The notes under the pieces were generated by a model. That model had not been told where the DNA came from and did not search any database. It saw only the letters and a program-made list of their open reading frames with translations. From Mangrovicella endophytica (GTDB lineage Bacteria > Pseudomonadota > Alphaproteobacteria > Rhizobiales > Rhizobiaceae), in contig NZ_PKMZ01000014.1 in assembly GCF_002893625.1 (NCBI RefSeq), forward strand, positions 1-64,000: DNA of 64,000 nt, written 5' to 3'. Shown here piece by piece: positions 55,891 to 64,000 of the stretch (position 1 is its first letter; every line of letters starts with the position of its first letter). Position numbers and translations under genes: made by a program.

Positions 55891-56393
55891 CGTCCCGCTT
55901 CCCCGCCGGCAATGCGCGCCGGCTCGATATAAAGGCGCTTCGTGGTCACGAAGCTCTCCGTCTTGCCGTCGACCGCGGTGACGGTGGCGTCCCAGGCGCC
56001 GGCGCCGAGCTTCGTCTCTGCCTCATAGCGGCCGGACGGCGCCAGAGCGAGGGTCAGCACGTGGTCGTCATGGTCGGTGTTCGGCCGTGTCATCGCGACG
56101 CTGAGCTTGGCCGCGACCGGCTTGCCGCCGGCATCATTCAACGCCACCGCCACCTTGGTCTCGCTCGCCGTGACCGCGACGGTCCAGCCGAGCTTCTGCT
56201 GGCGCTTCATGTCCTCCAGCTTCGCGTTGAACTGCTGGCTGGCGACATAGGAGTTCTTCACCACGAGACCGGACCAGCTGCCCGTCGCCGCCACGGCCAT
56301 GATGACGTTGACGGAGATGATCGTGCCGAAGAAGAGCAGCATGACCAGGAACATGTGCGTCCCGGTGAAGCGCCAGGTCTCTTTCGTGGTCAT
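55887..56393 (-). CDS. ccoH: FixH family protein (CcoH)
   Basis: The product has 168 residues from ATG 56393 (MTTKETWRFTGTHMFLVMLLFFGTI split after the first residues); GAGG is seven bases ahead, and ATG 56396 is the alternative. One N-terminal membrane helix, then a periplasmic beta-sandwich with SYVASQQFNAKLEDMKRQQKLGW, the FixH signature region. It stabilises and helps mature the cbb3 oxidase together with CcoI. Coupled by overlap to ccoI and almost touching ccoG. Confidence 0.92.
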
Positions 56394-56397
56394 CATG

Positions 56398-57957
56398 TCA
56401 CCTCGTCTTCGCGGGGGCGTCGAAGGCTGCACCGACGGACGTGGCATCCGAGCCGGCCGTGTCCGCAACGTCGATGCGGAAGTCTTGCCGTTCGCCCGCA
56501 ATCGCAGCCATCGGCTGTGAAACGAGGACGCGCAGCGTCTGCACGCGATCGGCCGGAACCTCGATGAGGGCAGCGCCATCCGCCTCGATCCGGCGGTTGG
56601 GGATGGTCATCTCCGCCTGCGGCAAACCCTGGACCGAGACGCGGAACACCCGCGGCTCGGTCAGCATGTTGGAGATGCGGACCGTATAACCATTGCGGAT
56701 GCTGCCGTCGGACAGGCGCACATAGACCGGGTTGCGATCATGCTGAACGCTGGCCTCCAGCCGCTCGCGCGTCGCCAGCGAGATCAGCATGGCGATGCCG
56801 ACGAGCGCCCAAAGGCCGAAATAGATCAGCGTGCGCGGCCGCACCATCTCGCGCCAGCGAAAGGCGACGAAGTTCGGCTTCAGCCGGCCCGTCTGCGCGT
56901 CGCGCACCTGCGACGGCCGGATCGTGCCGGTCTCGTCGCTGGCGAGCGCCATATTGGCATTGTAGTCGGACAGGGTGGCGTAGGAGATCAGCCCGCGTTC
57001 GCGCCCCGTCTTGTCCATGACGCTGTCGCAGGCGTCGATGCAGAGGGCGCAGGTGATGCACTCCATCTGCTGGCCCTCGCGGATGTCGATGCCCATCGGG
57101 CAGACCACGACGCAGGCATTGCAGTCGACGCAGTCGCCGACCGGCAGGCCCGCCGCGGTCGCCTTCTTCTGGTGGCGCGAGCGCGGCTCGCCGCGCCAGT
57201 CATTGTAGGTGACGGTCAGCGAGTTCTCGTCGAGCATCGCGGCCTGGATGCGCGGCCAGGGGCACATATAGGTGCAGACCTGCTCGCGCATGAAGCCGCC
57301 GAAGACGTAGGTGGTCGCGGTCAGGATGCCGACGGTCATATAGGCGACCGGGGCCGCCTGCAGCGTGACCACATCGACCAGAAGCGTCGGCGCATCGGCA
57401 AAATAGAAGATCCAGGCGCCGCCGGTGAGAACGGCGATCACCAGCCAGATGGCGTGCTTGGCAAGGCGCTTGCCGGCCTTGTCGAGGCTCATCGGGGCCT
57501 TGTCGAGGGCAATCCGCTTGTTGCGGTCGCCTTCGATGAAGCGTTCCACCACCAGAAAGAGATCGACCCACACCGTCTGCGGGCAGGTGTAGCCGCACCA
57601 TGCGCGGCCGACCACCGAGGTGATCAGGAACAGGCCGAGGCCGGCCATGATCAAGAGGCCGGCAACGTAGTAGAATTCCTTCGGCCAGATCTCGATGAAG
57701 AAGAAATAGAAGCGCCGGTTGGCGAGATCGACGAGGATCGCCTGGTCGGGCGCGTAAGGTCCGCGGTCCCAGCGGATCCAGGGCGCGAAATAGTAGATCG
57801 ACAGCGTCACCGCCATGATGATCCACTTCAGGCGACGGAACTGCCCCTCGGCGCGCTTGGGATGGATCTTCTTGCGGGCGGCATAGAGCGGCCCGCGCTG
57901 CCTGGCACTGTTGACCGGTTCCGCGTCGACACGATCGACGCTGTCGTAAACGAGCAT
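56398..57957 (-). CDS. ccoG: Cytochrome c oxidase accessory protein CcoG (FixG)
   Basis: The product has 519 residues. Membrane helices in the first half, with WCGYTCPQTVWVDLF and CTYMCPWPRIQ, then two 4Fe-4S ferredoxin-type clusters: GDCVDCNACVVVCPMGIDI and ECITCALCIDACDSVM. The C-terminal part is an Ig-like FixG domain. It reduces copper for delivery to the oxidase. First gene of ccoGHIS, with an FNR box 95 bases upstream of its start. Confidence 0.96.
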   Translation of the reverse strand: MLVYDSVDRVDAEPVNSARQRGPLYAARKKIHPKRAEGQFRRLKWIIMAVTLSIYYFAPWIRWDRGPYAPDQAILVDLANRRFYFFFIEIWPKEFYYVAGLLIMAGLGLFLITSVVGRAWCGYTCPQTVWVDLFLVVERFIEGDRNKRIALDKAPMSLDKAGKRLAKHAIWLVIAVLTGGAWIFYFADAPTLLVDVVTLQAAPVAYMTVGILTATTYVFGGFMREQVCTYMCPWPRIQAAMLDENSLTVTYNDWRGEPRSRHQKKATAAGLPVGDCVDCNACVVVCPMGIDIREGQQMECITCALCIDACDSVMDKTGRERGLISYATLSDYNANMALASDETGTIRPSQVRDAQTGRLKPNFVAFRWREMVRPRTLIYFGLWALVGIAMLISLATRERLEASVQHDRNPVYVRLSDGSIRNGYTVRISNMLTEPRVFRVSVQGLPQAEMTIPNRRIEADGAALIEVPADRVQTLRVLVSQPMAAIAGERQDFRIDVADTAGSDATSVGAAFDAPAKTR

Positions 57958-58051
57958 GTCTGTCTCCGGATGGGCGCCGCGGGACCCCGACCCGCATCAC
58001 CCGGGAAAAGTCTCTCCGGAGGTTGTTTAGGCTCTCAGGCGAAGCCCAACC

Positions 58052-58065
58052 TTGATCTGAGTCAA
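58052..58065. promoter_or_regulatory. FNR box upstream of ccoG
   Basis: TTGATCTGAGTCAA matches the TTGAT-N4-ATCAA consensus at 9 of 10 positions. Its centre lies about 101 bases before the ccoG ATG; placing it at -41.5 gives a predicted start near 58017. It should let the Fnr/FixK regulator switch on ccoGHIS when oxygen is low. Confidence 0.85.
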
Positions 58066-58138
58066 CGTGCAAAAGGCTGGTGCCCGGTCCCCCAACCAGG
58101 CACCAGCCCAGGCGCAGCAGCCCGAAGGCCGTGGCCTA

Positions 58139-59023
58139 TCAGCGGATCGTTGCGGATGGCCCGCCGCTCAGCGAGTAGACATAGGTCGCAAGCTCCTTGA
58201 CCGTCGTGTCGCCGAGGCGCCCTTCCCAGGCCGGCATGACGCCGTGCTTCGGGCTGGTGACCTGCGCGACGACCTGGTCCTGGTCGGTGACCCGCAGCCA
58301 GATAGGGTCGTTCAGCGCCGGCGCGCCCATCTCGGGCATGCCTTGGCCGGTGTCGCCATGGCAGGCGGCGCAGTTCTCGGTAAAGACCTGCTCGCCCGCC
58401 GCCACGTCGCCGTACTTCGGCGGCACCTTGGCGATGTTCATGACATAGGCAGACACGTTGCGGATCTGGTCGCGGTCGAGGATTCCGTCACGCCCGAAGG
58501 CCGGCATCTCCGAGACGCGCGTCTCGGGATCGTCGCTGCGGATGCCATGCGCGATGGTCTGGCGAATGTCGTCGATCGAGCCGCCCCAGAGCCAGTCGTC
58601 GTCCTGCAGGTTCGGGTAGCCGGGACCGCCGGCCGCCCCCATGCCGTGGCACTGGACGCAGTTGACGGAGAAGGCCGACTTGCCGGCCGAGACCGCGAAC
58701 TGGAACAGCTCCTGGTCGTTGATGATGTCCTGCATCGTGGCGGCATTGGCGACGCGCTGGCGATAGTCGGCCTGATTGGCGATGGCGCCCTCGATCTCCG
58801 ACTGCACCGCGCCTCGGCTGCTCCAGCCGAGCAGGCCCTGCGTGGCCCGGTCGATCATCGGAATGGCCGGGTAGAGGATCATGTACACCACGGCGAAGAC
58901 GATCGTGGCATAGAAGGTCCAGAGCCACCACCGCGGCATCGGCGTGTCGAGCTCGCGGATACCGTCCCAGGAATGGCCCGTCGTGGCCGTGCCGGTCGGT
59001 TCGTCGATTTCTCTATCGGCCAT
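58139..59023 (-). CDS. ccoP: cbb3-type cytochrome c oxidase subunit III (CcoP)
   Basis: The product has 294 residues from ATG 59023 (MADREIDEPTGTATTGHSWDG), with GGAGG ahead. One membrane helix (LWTFYATIVFAVVYMILYPAIP) and two c-type haem sites, CVQCH and CAACH, each in a cytochrome c fold. It is the di-haem subunit passing electrons from the bc1 complex into the oxidase. Its start overlaps ccoQ by 11 bases. Confidence 0.96.
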   Translation of the reverse strand: MADREIDEPTGTATTGHSWDGIRELDTPMPRWWLWTFYATIVFAVVYMILYPAIPMIDRATQGLLGWSSRGAVQSEIEGAIANQADYRQRVANAATMQDIINDQELFQFAVSAGKSAFSVNCVQCHGMGAAGGPGYPNLQDDDWLWGGSIDDIRQTIAHGIRSDDPETRVSEMPAFGRDGILDRDQIRNVSAYVMNIAKVPPKYGDVAAGEQVFTENCAACHGDTGQGMPEMGAPALNDPIWLRVTDQDQVVAQVTSPKHGVMPAWEGRLGDTTVKELATYVYSLSGGPSATIR

Positions 59024-59183
59024 GGACGTTATCCTCCCTGAAGGGAATGGCGGCCGCGTCCTGTGCAATCTGGCGGGCGCGTGGACGGAAGAGGGCGTAG
59101 CCGACGACGAGCAGGAAGAAGCACGTCATGGCGAGGAGGCCCCAGGAGTCGGCGAAGTGCCGCATCGCGGTGTAGGTTTCCAT
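59013..59183 (-). CDS. ccoQ: cbb3-type cytochrome c oxidase subunit CcoQ
   Basis: The product has 56 residues (METYTAMRHFADSWGLLAMTCF), one membrane helix followed by FRPRARQIAQDAAAIPF, the usual CcoQ pattern. It stabilises the oxidase complex. It lies between ccoO and ccoP, overlapping ccoP by 11 bases and four bases after ccoO. Confidence 0.95.
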   Translation of the reverse strand: METYTAMRHFADSWGLLAMTCFFLLVVGYALFRPRARQIAQDAAAIPFREDNVHGR

Positions 59184-59187
59184 GGCG

Positions 59188-59943
59188 TCAGCGTCCTTCC
59201 TCGGGGGCCGGCTTGTAGGCGCCGACATCGACCAGCGTTCCCAGCATCTGCAGATAGGCGACAAGCGCGTCCATCTCGGTGATGCGGCTCGGATCGCCGT
59301 CGAAGTCGCGGATCTGCGCCTTCGGGTAGCGGGCTTCGACACCGGCCGTGTCGCCCTCGCCGGTCGCCTGGGCCTTCACGTCGGCGACGGCGTTCTGGAT
59401 CATCTCCTGGCTGTAGGGGACGCCGACATCGGTGTTGGCGACGAGGTCGGCGCCGATGGTCGCGAAGTCGAGGTCGGTCTTTGCCAGGAAGCCGTAGGTC
59501 GGCATGATCGACTCCGGCACCACCGCCCGCGGATCCTTCAGGTGGGCGACATGCCATTCGTCCGAATAGCGGCCGCCGACGCGGGCAAGATCAGGTCCGG
59601 TTCGCTTGGAGCCCCACTGGAAGGGGTGGTCGTACATGGACTCGGCCGCCAGGCTGTAGTGGCCGTAGCGCTCCACCTCGTCGCGGAAGGGCCGGATCAT
59701 CTGGCTGTGGCAGACGTAGCAGCCCTCACGGATGTAGACGTTGCGCCCCGCCAGCTCCAGCGGCGTGTAGGGCCGCATCCCTTCCACCTTCTCGATCGTG
59801 TTCTCGAGATAGAAGAGCGGTGCGATCTCCACGATGCCGCCGATGGTGACGACGATGAAGGAGAGGATCAGGAGGAGCGTGGCGCTCCTCTCGATCTTGG
59901 CGTGATGCGCGAAAGGCGACTTCTTGTCAGTTGTGCTGGACAT
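59188..59943 (-). CDS. ccoO: cbb3-type cytochrome c oxidase subunit II (CcoO)
   Basis: The product has 251 residues with one N-terminal membrane helix and the c-type haem site CYVCH in [39 protein letters not shown] and [10 protein letters not shown] are standard. It is the mono-haem subunit of the oxidase. It follows ccoN after 17 bases. Confidence 0.96.
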   Translation of the reverse strand: MSSTTDKKSPFAHHAKIERSATLLLILSFIVVTIGGIVEIAPLFYLENTIEKVEGMRPYTPLELAGRNVYIREGCYVCHSQMIRPFRDEVERYGHYSLAAESMYDHPFQWGSKRTGPDLARVGGRYSDEWHVAHLKDPRAVVPESIMPTYGFLAKTDLDFATIGADLVANTDVGVPYSQEMIQNAVADVKAQATGEGDTAGVEARYPKAQIRDFDGDPSRITEMDALVAYLQMLGTLVDVGAYKPAPEEGR

Positions 59944-59960
59944 GGTCCTTGCTCCCAGGC

Positions 59961-61589
59961 TCAGGCCGCCGGCGCCAGGCGCGCCTGGCCCATCGGCGTT
60001 TCGGCTCGCACCGCGCCCCGGATGGTTTTCAGGAGGTTGTAGTTCATCACCAGCGCGCCGGAGAGGTAGAGGAGACCACCGAGCACACGCATGATGTAGT
60101 AGGGGCGGAGGGCCGCGACCGTTTCGACGAAGGAGTAGACCAGGAAGCCCTGCTCATCGTACTCGCGCCACATCAGGCCCTGCATGATGCCCGACACCCA
60201 CATGGAGGCGGCGTAGAGAACGATACCGATCGTCGCCAGCCAGAAGTGCCAGTTGACGAGGCGCAGGCTGTAGAGCTGCTCACGCTTCCAGAGCCGCGGG
60301 ACCATGTAATAGAGCGCGCCGAAGGTGATCATGCCGTTCCATCCGAGCGCGCCGGAATGGACGTGGCCGATGGTCCAGTCGGTGTAGTGGCTGAGCGAGT
60401 TCACAGCCTTCACCGACATCATCGGACCCTCGAAGGTGGCCATGCCGTAGAAGGCGACGGCGATCACCATCATGCGCAGCACAGGGTCGGTCCGCAGCTT
60501 GTCCCAGGCGCCCGACAGCGTCATCAGGCCGTTGATCATGCCACCCCAGGACGGCATCCAGAGCATCACCGAGAACACCATGCCGAGCGTCTGGGCCCAG
60601 TCGGGCAAGGCCGTGTAGTGCAGGTGATGCGGACCTGCCCAGATATACATGAAGATCAGCGACCAGAAGTGGATGATCGACAGGCGATAGGAGTAGACCG
60701 GACGGTTCGCCTGCTTCGGGATGAAGTAATACATCATGCCGAGGAAGCCGGCGGTCAGGAAGAAGCCGACCGCATTGTGGCCGTACCACCACTGCGTCAG
60801 CGCGTCCTGCACGCCCGAGAAGGCCGAATAGCTCTTCGCGCCGAGGAAGCTGACCGGCATCGCCAGGTTGTTGACGATGTGCAGCATCGCGATCGTCACG
60901 ATGAAGGACAGGTAGAACCAGTTGGCGACGTAGATGTGCGGCTCTTCGCGCTTCACGACGGTGCCGAGGAAGACCACGAGGTAGCCGACCCAGACGACCG
61001 TCAGCCAGAGGTCCACATACCACTCGGGCTCGGCATATTCCTTGCTCTGGCTGATGCCGAGCAGATAGCCGCTCGCGGCGAGCACGATGAAGAGCTGGTA
61101 TCCCCAGAACACCCACCAGGCGAGATCGCCGCCGAAGAGGCGCGCGCGGCAGGTGCGCTGCACGATGTAGAAGGACGTTGCCAGGAGGGCATTGCCGCCG
61201 AAGGCGAAGATCACCGCCGAGGTGTGCAGCGGCCGCAAGCGCCCGAAGTTGAACCAGGGCTCGAAGTTCACCAGCGGATAGGCCAGCTGCAGCGCGATGA
61301 TCACGCCGACGAGAAGGCCGATCGCGCCCCAGAACATCGTCGCCAGGGCGCCGGCGCGCACGACGCCGTCCATATAGGGGCCGTCGTCGTCACGCACGCC
61401 GAAGATCGCGACCTTGGCGCCGCGCGGCGTCGTCTGGATCTGGCGCAGCAGCACCATGGTAGCCGCCGCAAGGACGATTGTCAGGACATAGGCATGGATT
61501 CGGAACGCGGCGTCCGCTGCGAACGCCGCCCCCATCAGCGCCGCGAAGGCCGCTAGGCCGACGACGATCGTCTCCGTCGTGAATTTCAT
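59961..61589 (-). CDS. ccoN: cbb3-type cytochrome c oxidase subunit I (CcoN)
   Basis: The product has 542 residues and 12 or more membrane helices. Haem b and CuB ligands are visible in [48 protein letters not shown], and [25 protein letters not shown]. It is the catalytic, proton-pumping subunit with high oxygen affinity. First gene of ccoNOQP; an FNR box lies 83 bases before its start and is shared with the divergent hemerythrin gene. Confidence 0.97.
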   Translation of the reverse strand: MKFTTETIVVGLAAFAALMGAAFAADAAFRIHAYVLTIVLAAATMVLLRQIQTTPRGAKVAIFGVRDDDGPYMDGVVRAGALATMFWGAIGLLVGVIIALQLAYPLVNFEPWFNFGRLRPLHTSAVIFAFGGNALLATSFYIVQRTCRARLFGGDLAWWVFWGYQLFIVLAASGYLLGISQSKEYAEPEWYVDLWLTVVWVGYLVVFLGTVVKREEPHIYVANWFYLSFIVTIAMLHIVNNLAMPVSFLGAKSYSAFSGVQDALTQWWYGHNAVGFFLTAGFLGMMYYFIPKQANRPVYSYRLSIIHFWSLIFMYIWAGPHHLHYTALPDWAQTLGMVFSVMLWMPSWGGMINGLMTLSGAWDKLRTDPVLRMMVIAVAFYGMATFEGPMMSVKAVNSLSHYTDWTIGHVHSGALGWNGMITFGALYYMVPRLWKREQLYSLRLVNWHFWLATIGIVLYAASMWVSGIMQGLMWREYDEQGFLVYSFVETVAALRPYYIMRVLGGLLYLSGALVMNYNLLKTIRGAVRAETPMGQARLAPAA

Positions 61590-61671
61590 GGAAGTTCCCC
61601 TTGAGGCAGCTCGGGCGTGACGCGAAGGCCGGCGCCGAGTGGAGCGTTAGGAGAGTGCGGGGCGAGGTGCT

Positions 61672-61685
61672 TTGATCTGCGTCAA
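61672..61685. promoter_or_regulatory. FNR box shared by ccoN and the hemerythrin gene
   Basis: TTGATCTGCGTCAA, 9 of 10 consensus positions. It lies between two divergent starts: 83 bases before ccoN and 57 bases before the hemerythrin gene. A -41.5 spacing would put starts near 61637 (ccoN) and 61720 (hemerythrin), leaving leaders of about 47 and 23 bases, both reasonable. Confidence 0.88.
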
Positions 61686-61742
61686 GGAAGACGCGGAGCA
61701 TCCGGGCGATTGGAATCAACACGATCCACGAAGGGAGCGTCG

Positions 61743-62414
61743 ATGGATAGCCCGCTCGCGGCCCGGGAAGAGGGCTTGCCCACGGTGATCGATGGCGAAA
61801 CTCCGGATGCCGGCGTCATCGAAGCGGCCCTGCGTCCTGCCGGGGCGGAACGCGACTGCTGCGGCGGATGCCGCGCAGCCTCGATCATCGATCCGCTGCT
61901 GCATCTGCGCCATGCTCATCGCGAGCAACGCGACCTCTGTGAACGGCTGGAGGCCATAGCCGACAGCCTGCCCTATCCGGACGCGGCGGAGTGCCGGCAG
62001 CTCGCCCATGACGTGGAGGAGGCGCTCGACCGTCATCACCGGCTCGAGGATGAGATCCTGTTTCCGCTGCTGCGCCGCCGGCTCGGCGCGCAGTCACCGC
62101 TTCAGGGCAGCATCGACCGCCTGATGGTGGAGCATATCGAGGATCGCGACCATGCTGCCGAGGCGGCCGAGAACCTCATGCGCCTCGCGGACGGTTGCAA
62201 ACGGTGCGAAGTCGACGCGATCGCCTTCCAGCTGCGCGGCTTCTTCGAGGCGATGCAGCGTCATCTTGCCTTCGAGGACGAGGTGATCTTGCCGAAGGCG
62301 GAGGCGTTGCTGACCAACGAGGAGATGGCGCAGCTCCTCGCCGATTTCCGCCAGGCGTCGAAGCGCTGTGCCGATGCGGACATGCCGGCGCGCACGCTGC
62401 GTCCGGTCGGCTAG
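61743..62414 (+). CDS. Hemerythrin domain-containing protein
   Basis: The product has 223 residues from ATG 61743 (MDSPLAAREEGLPTVIDG), with GGGAG six bases ahead. The C-terminal 170 residues form a four-helix hemerythrin-like domain with histidine/glutamate iron ligands in HRLEDEILFPLLRRRLG, MVEHIEDRDHAAEAAENLM and RHLAFEDEVILPKAE. The N-terminus contains ERDCCGGCRAAS, unlike simple hemerythrins. It shares an FNR box with ccoN, so it is probably made under low oxygen; oxygen, nitric oxide sensing or repair of iron-sulfur centres are possible roles. Confidence 0.9.
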   Translation: MDSPLAAREEGLPTVIDGETPDAGVIEAALRPAGAERDCCGGCRAASIIDPLLHLRHAHREQRDLCERLEAIADSLPYPDAAECRQLAHDVEEALDRHHRLEDEILFPLLRRRLGAQSPLQGSIDRLMVEHIEDRDHAAEAAENLMRLADGCKRCEVDAIAFQLRGFFEAMQRHLAFEDEVILPKAEALLTNEEMAQLLADFRQASKRCADADMPARTLRPVG

Positions 62415-62472
62415 CTGATCGCCATCAGGAGAAGCGGCATGGTCCCGGCAGCGGTCGGGCATCCGGCCCCGG

Positions 62473-63225
62473 CTATTCGCCGGCGGCCCGTTCCAGGGCA
62501 CGCAGCGACGGGATCCTCACCGCGCGCGCGCTGTCGAACTCGATCACCTTCGCCTTGCGCAGAGCGGTCATCTGCCGCGATACCGTCTCGATGGTGAGGC
62601 CGAGGAAATCGGCCATGTCGCCCCGGCTGAGCGGCAGGTCGATGGCCACCCCCTGCCCGCTTGGCGGCTGCGGCGCGGAGTGCCGGGCGATCATCAGGAG
62701 ATAGCTGGCGATCTTCTCGCGCGCGGTCTTGCGCCCAAGCGTCATCATCCAGTCGCGCGCCTCGTCGAGCTGCTCCAGCGTCTGCGCCAGAATGCGATGC
62801 TCGAGCTCGGGATTGTCCCGCATCATCGATTCGAATTCGGCCCGCGGGAAGCTGCAGAGATGCACGTCGCCCGACGCCTCGGCCGTCAGGTGGCTTTCCG
62901 CGCGGAACGGGCGGCCCAGGAAGTCCGGCGCAAACTGCAGCCCGACGATCTGCTGGCGTCCATCCGGCAGGAGCTTGGACAGCTTCACGACGCCGTTGAG
63001 GACGTTGGAGAAGGAGATGACATCATCCTCGTCGCAGACGACGCTCTCTCCGGACTTCAACGTCTTGCGGACCGAGATCTTGGACAGGCGCAGGAGATCG
63101 TCGCCCGGCAAGGCTCCGCAGACGCCGCGGTGCCGCGCCTCGCATGACTCGCACAGCTTCGGCACCACCTGCCCGTCGGGCTCGGGATGATGCACGTCGC
63201 TTCTCTTGGGCCGTACAGAAGACAC
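62473..63225 (-). CDS. fnrN: Fnr/FixK-type oxygen-responsive transcriptional regulator
   Basis: The product has 250 residues from the GTG at 63225, with GAGG five bases ahead; the GTG at 63261 is an alternative. Cysteines near the start, C25-x2-C28-x7-C36 (LCESCEARHRGVC), with C124 in DVHLCSFPRAEF, can hold an oxygen-labile 4Fe-4S cluster as in FnrN/FnrL. The sensor barrel follows, then a dimer helix and the helix-turn-helix LSRGDMADFLGLTIETVSRQMTALRKAKVI, which carries the E-xx-SR residues that read TTGAT. It should activate the three FNR boxes in the window. An FNR box just upstream suggests autoregulation and control of hemN. Confidence 0.92.
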   Translation of the reverse strand: MSSVRPKRSDVHHPEPDGQVVPKLCESCEARHRGVCGALPGDDLLRLSKISVRKTLKSGESVVCDEDDVISFSNVLNGVVKLSKLLPDGRQQIVGLQFAPDFLGRPFRAESHLTAEASGDVHLCSFPRAEFESMMRDNPELEHRILAQTLEQLDEARDWMMTLGRKTAREKIASYLLMIARHSAPQPPSGQGVAIDLPLSRGDMADFLGLTIETVSRQMTALRKAKVIEFDSARAVRIPSLRALERAAGE

Positions 63226-63287
63226 GTCCGCCTCGCCTCTCCTTTCAAGCGCCTCGACCACCGCCGCGGCTACAACAATCCGGATCG

Positions 63288-63301
63288 TTGACGCAGATCA
63301 A
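63288..63301. promoter_or_regulatory. FNR box between fnrN and hemN
   Basis: TTGACGCAGATCAA is the reverse complement of the ccoN box, identical in all 14 positions. Centred at 63294.5 it is 41.5 bases before the hemN ATG and about 70 bases before the chosen fnrN start. It likely controls one or both genes. Confidence 0.88.
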
Positions 63302-63335
63302 CGTCGCTGCGTGCATAGCTGCTAGCAGTTGCAGC

Positions 63336-64000
63336 ATGCAGAACGATCTCGTCCTCCGTCACGCCGCACCGGTCCCTCGCTACACGAGCTACCCGACCGC
63401 GCCGCATTTTCATACCGGTATCGACAATGCGGCGTACCGGCTCTGGTTGCAGCAACTGCCCCCACGCAGCCGGCTGTCGCTCTATCTCCACATTCCCTTC
63501 TGCGACCAGCTCTGCTGGTTCTGCGGCTGCCATACCAAGCACACGCGCCGCTATGATCCGGTAGCCAACTACCTCGTCCGGCTGAAGGCCGAAGCCGCTC
63601 TTCTTGCGCAAGCGTTGCCCAATGGCATCACCATCGGGTCGATGCACTGGGGCGGCGGCTCGCCGACTATCCTGACGCCCGATGACACCGTGGGCTTGGC
63701 CGAGCACCTGAAGTCCATTTTGCCGTTCGCGGATGACGCAGGCTTCTCCGTCGAGCTCGATCCACGCGACCTCGACGAAGCCAAGCTCGACGCCTTCGCC
63801 GCAGCCGGCATGACCCGCGCCTCCATCGGCGTGCAGGATTTCAGCCCCGAGGTTCAGCAGGCGATCAACCGGCTGCAGAGCCTCGAAGTCACCCGCTGGA
63901 CGGTGGAAGGATTGCGCCGCCGTGGCGTCGCGTCCATCAATCTCGATCTCGTCTACGGCCTGCCGCACCAGACGCAGGAGCGCCTGCTGGCGACCGTCGC
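63336..64000 (+). CDS. hemN: Oxygen-independent coproporphyrinogen III oxidase, 5' part
   Basis: The frame is open from ATG 63336 to the end of the window, 221 codons, so the gene is cut at its 3' end. The start MQNDLVLRHAAPVPRYTSYP is the HemN pattern. The radical-SAM cluster is C56-x3-C60-x2-C63 (HIPFCDQLCWFCGCH), followed by WGGGSPTILTP, SVELDPRDL, ASIGVQDFSPEVQQAINRLQ and LDLVYGLPHQT. It converts coproporphyrinogen III to protoporphyrinogen IX without oxygen, supplying haem for the cbb3 oxidase under low oxygen. Divergent from fnrN with an FNR box between them. Confidence 0.96.
   Translation, partial: MQNDLVLRHAAPVPRYTSYPTAPHFHTGIDNAAYRLWLQQLPPRSRLSLYLHIPFCDQLCWFCGCHTKHTRRYDPVANYLVRLKAEAALLAQALPNGITIGSMHWGGGSPTILTPDDTVGLAEHLKSILPFADDAGFSVELDPRDLDEAKLDAFAAAGMTRASIGVQDFSPEVQQAINRLQSLEVTRWTVEGLRRRGVASINLDLVYGLPHQTQERLLATV

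Overview
The window is GC-rich and gene-dense and reads as a chromosome or large replicon of an alphaproteobacterium of the order Hyphomicrobiales (Rhizobiales). The evidence is a complete fixNOQP-fixGHIS (cco) cluster beside an Fnr/FixK-type regulator and hemN, an HWE-type histidine kinase with a single-domain response regulator, a Rrf2-controlled sulfate transporter, and EryI/EryH-like enzymes of the Brucella/Rhizobium type. A family such as Aurantimonadaceae is possible but cannot be decided from the window alone. I saw no rRNA, tRNA, CRISPR array, insertion sequence or phage gene.

Layout. 1-14.1 kb: an accessory catabolic region for nitrogenous compounds. It holds the end of an ornithine cyclodeaminase gene, a polyamine-type ABC transporter (ATPase, binding protein, two permeases), a Rieske oxygenase divergent from a LysR gene, and a LysR / DUF1028 / RidA / flavin monooxygenase set next to an ArgE-type deacylase. 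14.3-24.4 kb: malic enzyme, an SDR, a class I glutamine amidotransferase, a sorbosone-dehydrogenase-like lipoprotein with a membrane partner, glutaryl-CoA dehydrogenase, and a GGDEF-EAL protein. 24.6-38.2 kb: a carbohydrate region with a MalEFGK-type ABC transporter, an SDR, a hydroxypyruvate-isomerase/OtnI-like enzyme, a DenD-like dehydrogenase, RpiB/EryI, a SorC-type regulator, and divergently tkt, an EryH-like triose-phosphate isomerase and class II aldolase. The set suggests feeding of four-carbon sugars or sugar acids into the pentose-phosphate and lower glycolytic pathways, but no kinase, racemase or decarboxylase of such a pathway is in the window.

38.2-47.0 kb: DoxX, an HWE kinase with its receiver protein, Rrf2 regulator plus sulfate transporter (sbp-cysT-cysW-cysA), a DUF892 ferritin-like protein, and a DUF2161 gene whose reading frame lacks a normal start. 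47.0-53.3 kb: a YdeP-type oxidoreductase, aldo/keto reductase, AcuI-type reductase, GalE and a small unknown protein. 53.4-64 kb: the microaerobic respiration block, reading leftward ccoN-O-Q-P then ccoG-H-I-S, with a hemerythrin gene divergent from ccoN, then fnr and the start of hemN. Three near-identical FNR boxes join these into one oxygen-controlled regulon.

The most useful new observations are regulatory or structural. They are: an intrinsic terminator with no upstream gene on its strand (candidate small RNA near 21.0 kb); hairpins placed just after two unrelated substrate-binding-protein genes; tandem perfect hairpins between tkt and the isomerase gene; repeated Rrf2 boxes on both rrf2 and the sulfate operon; a 23-bp palindrome abutting a LysR start codon; FNR boxes that also point to transcription starts; and the broken or non-canonical start of the DUF2161 gene.
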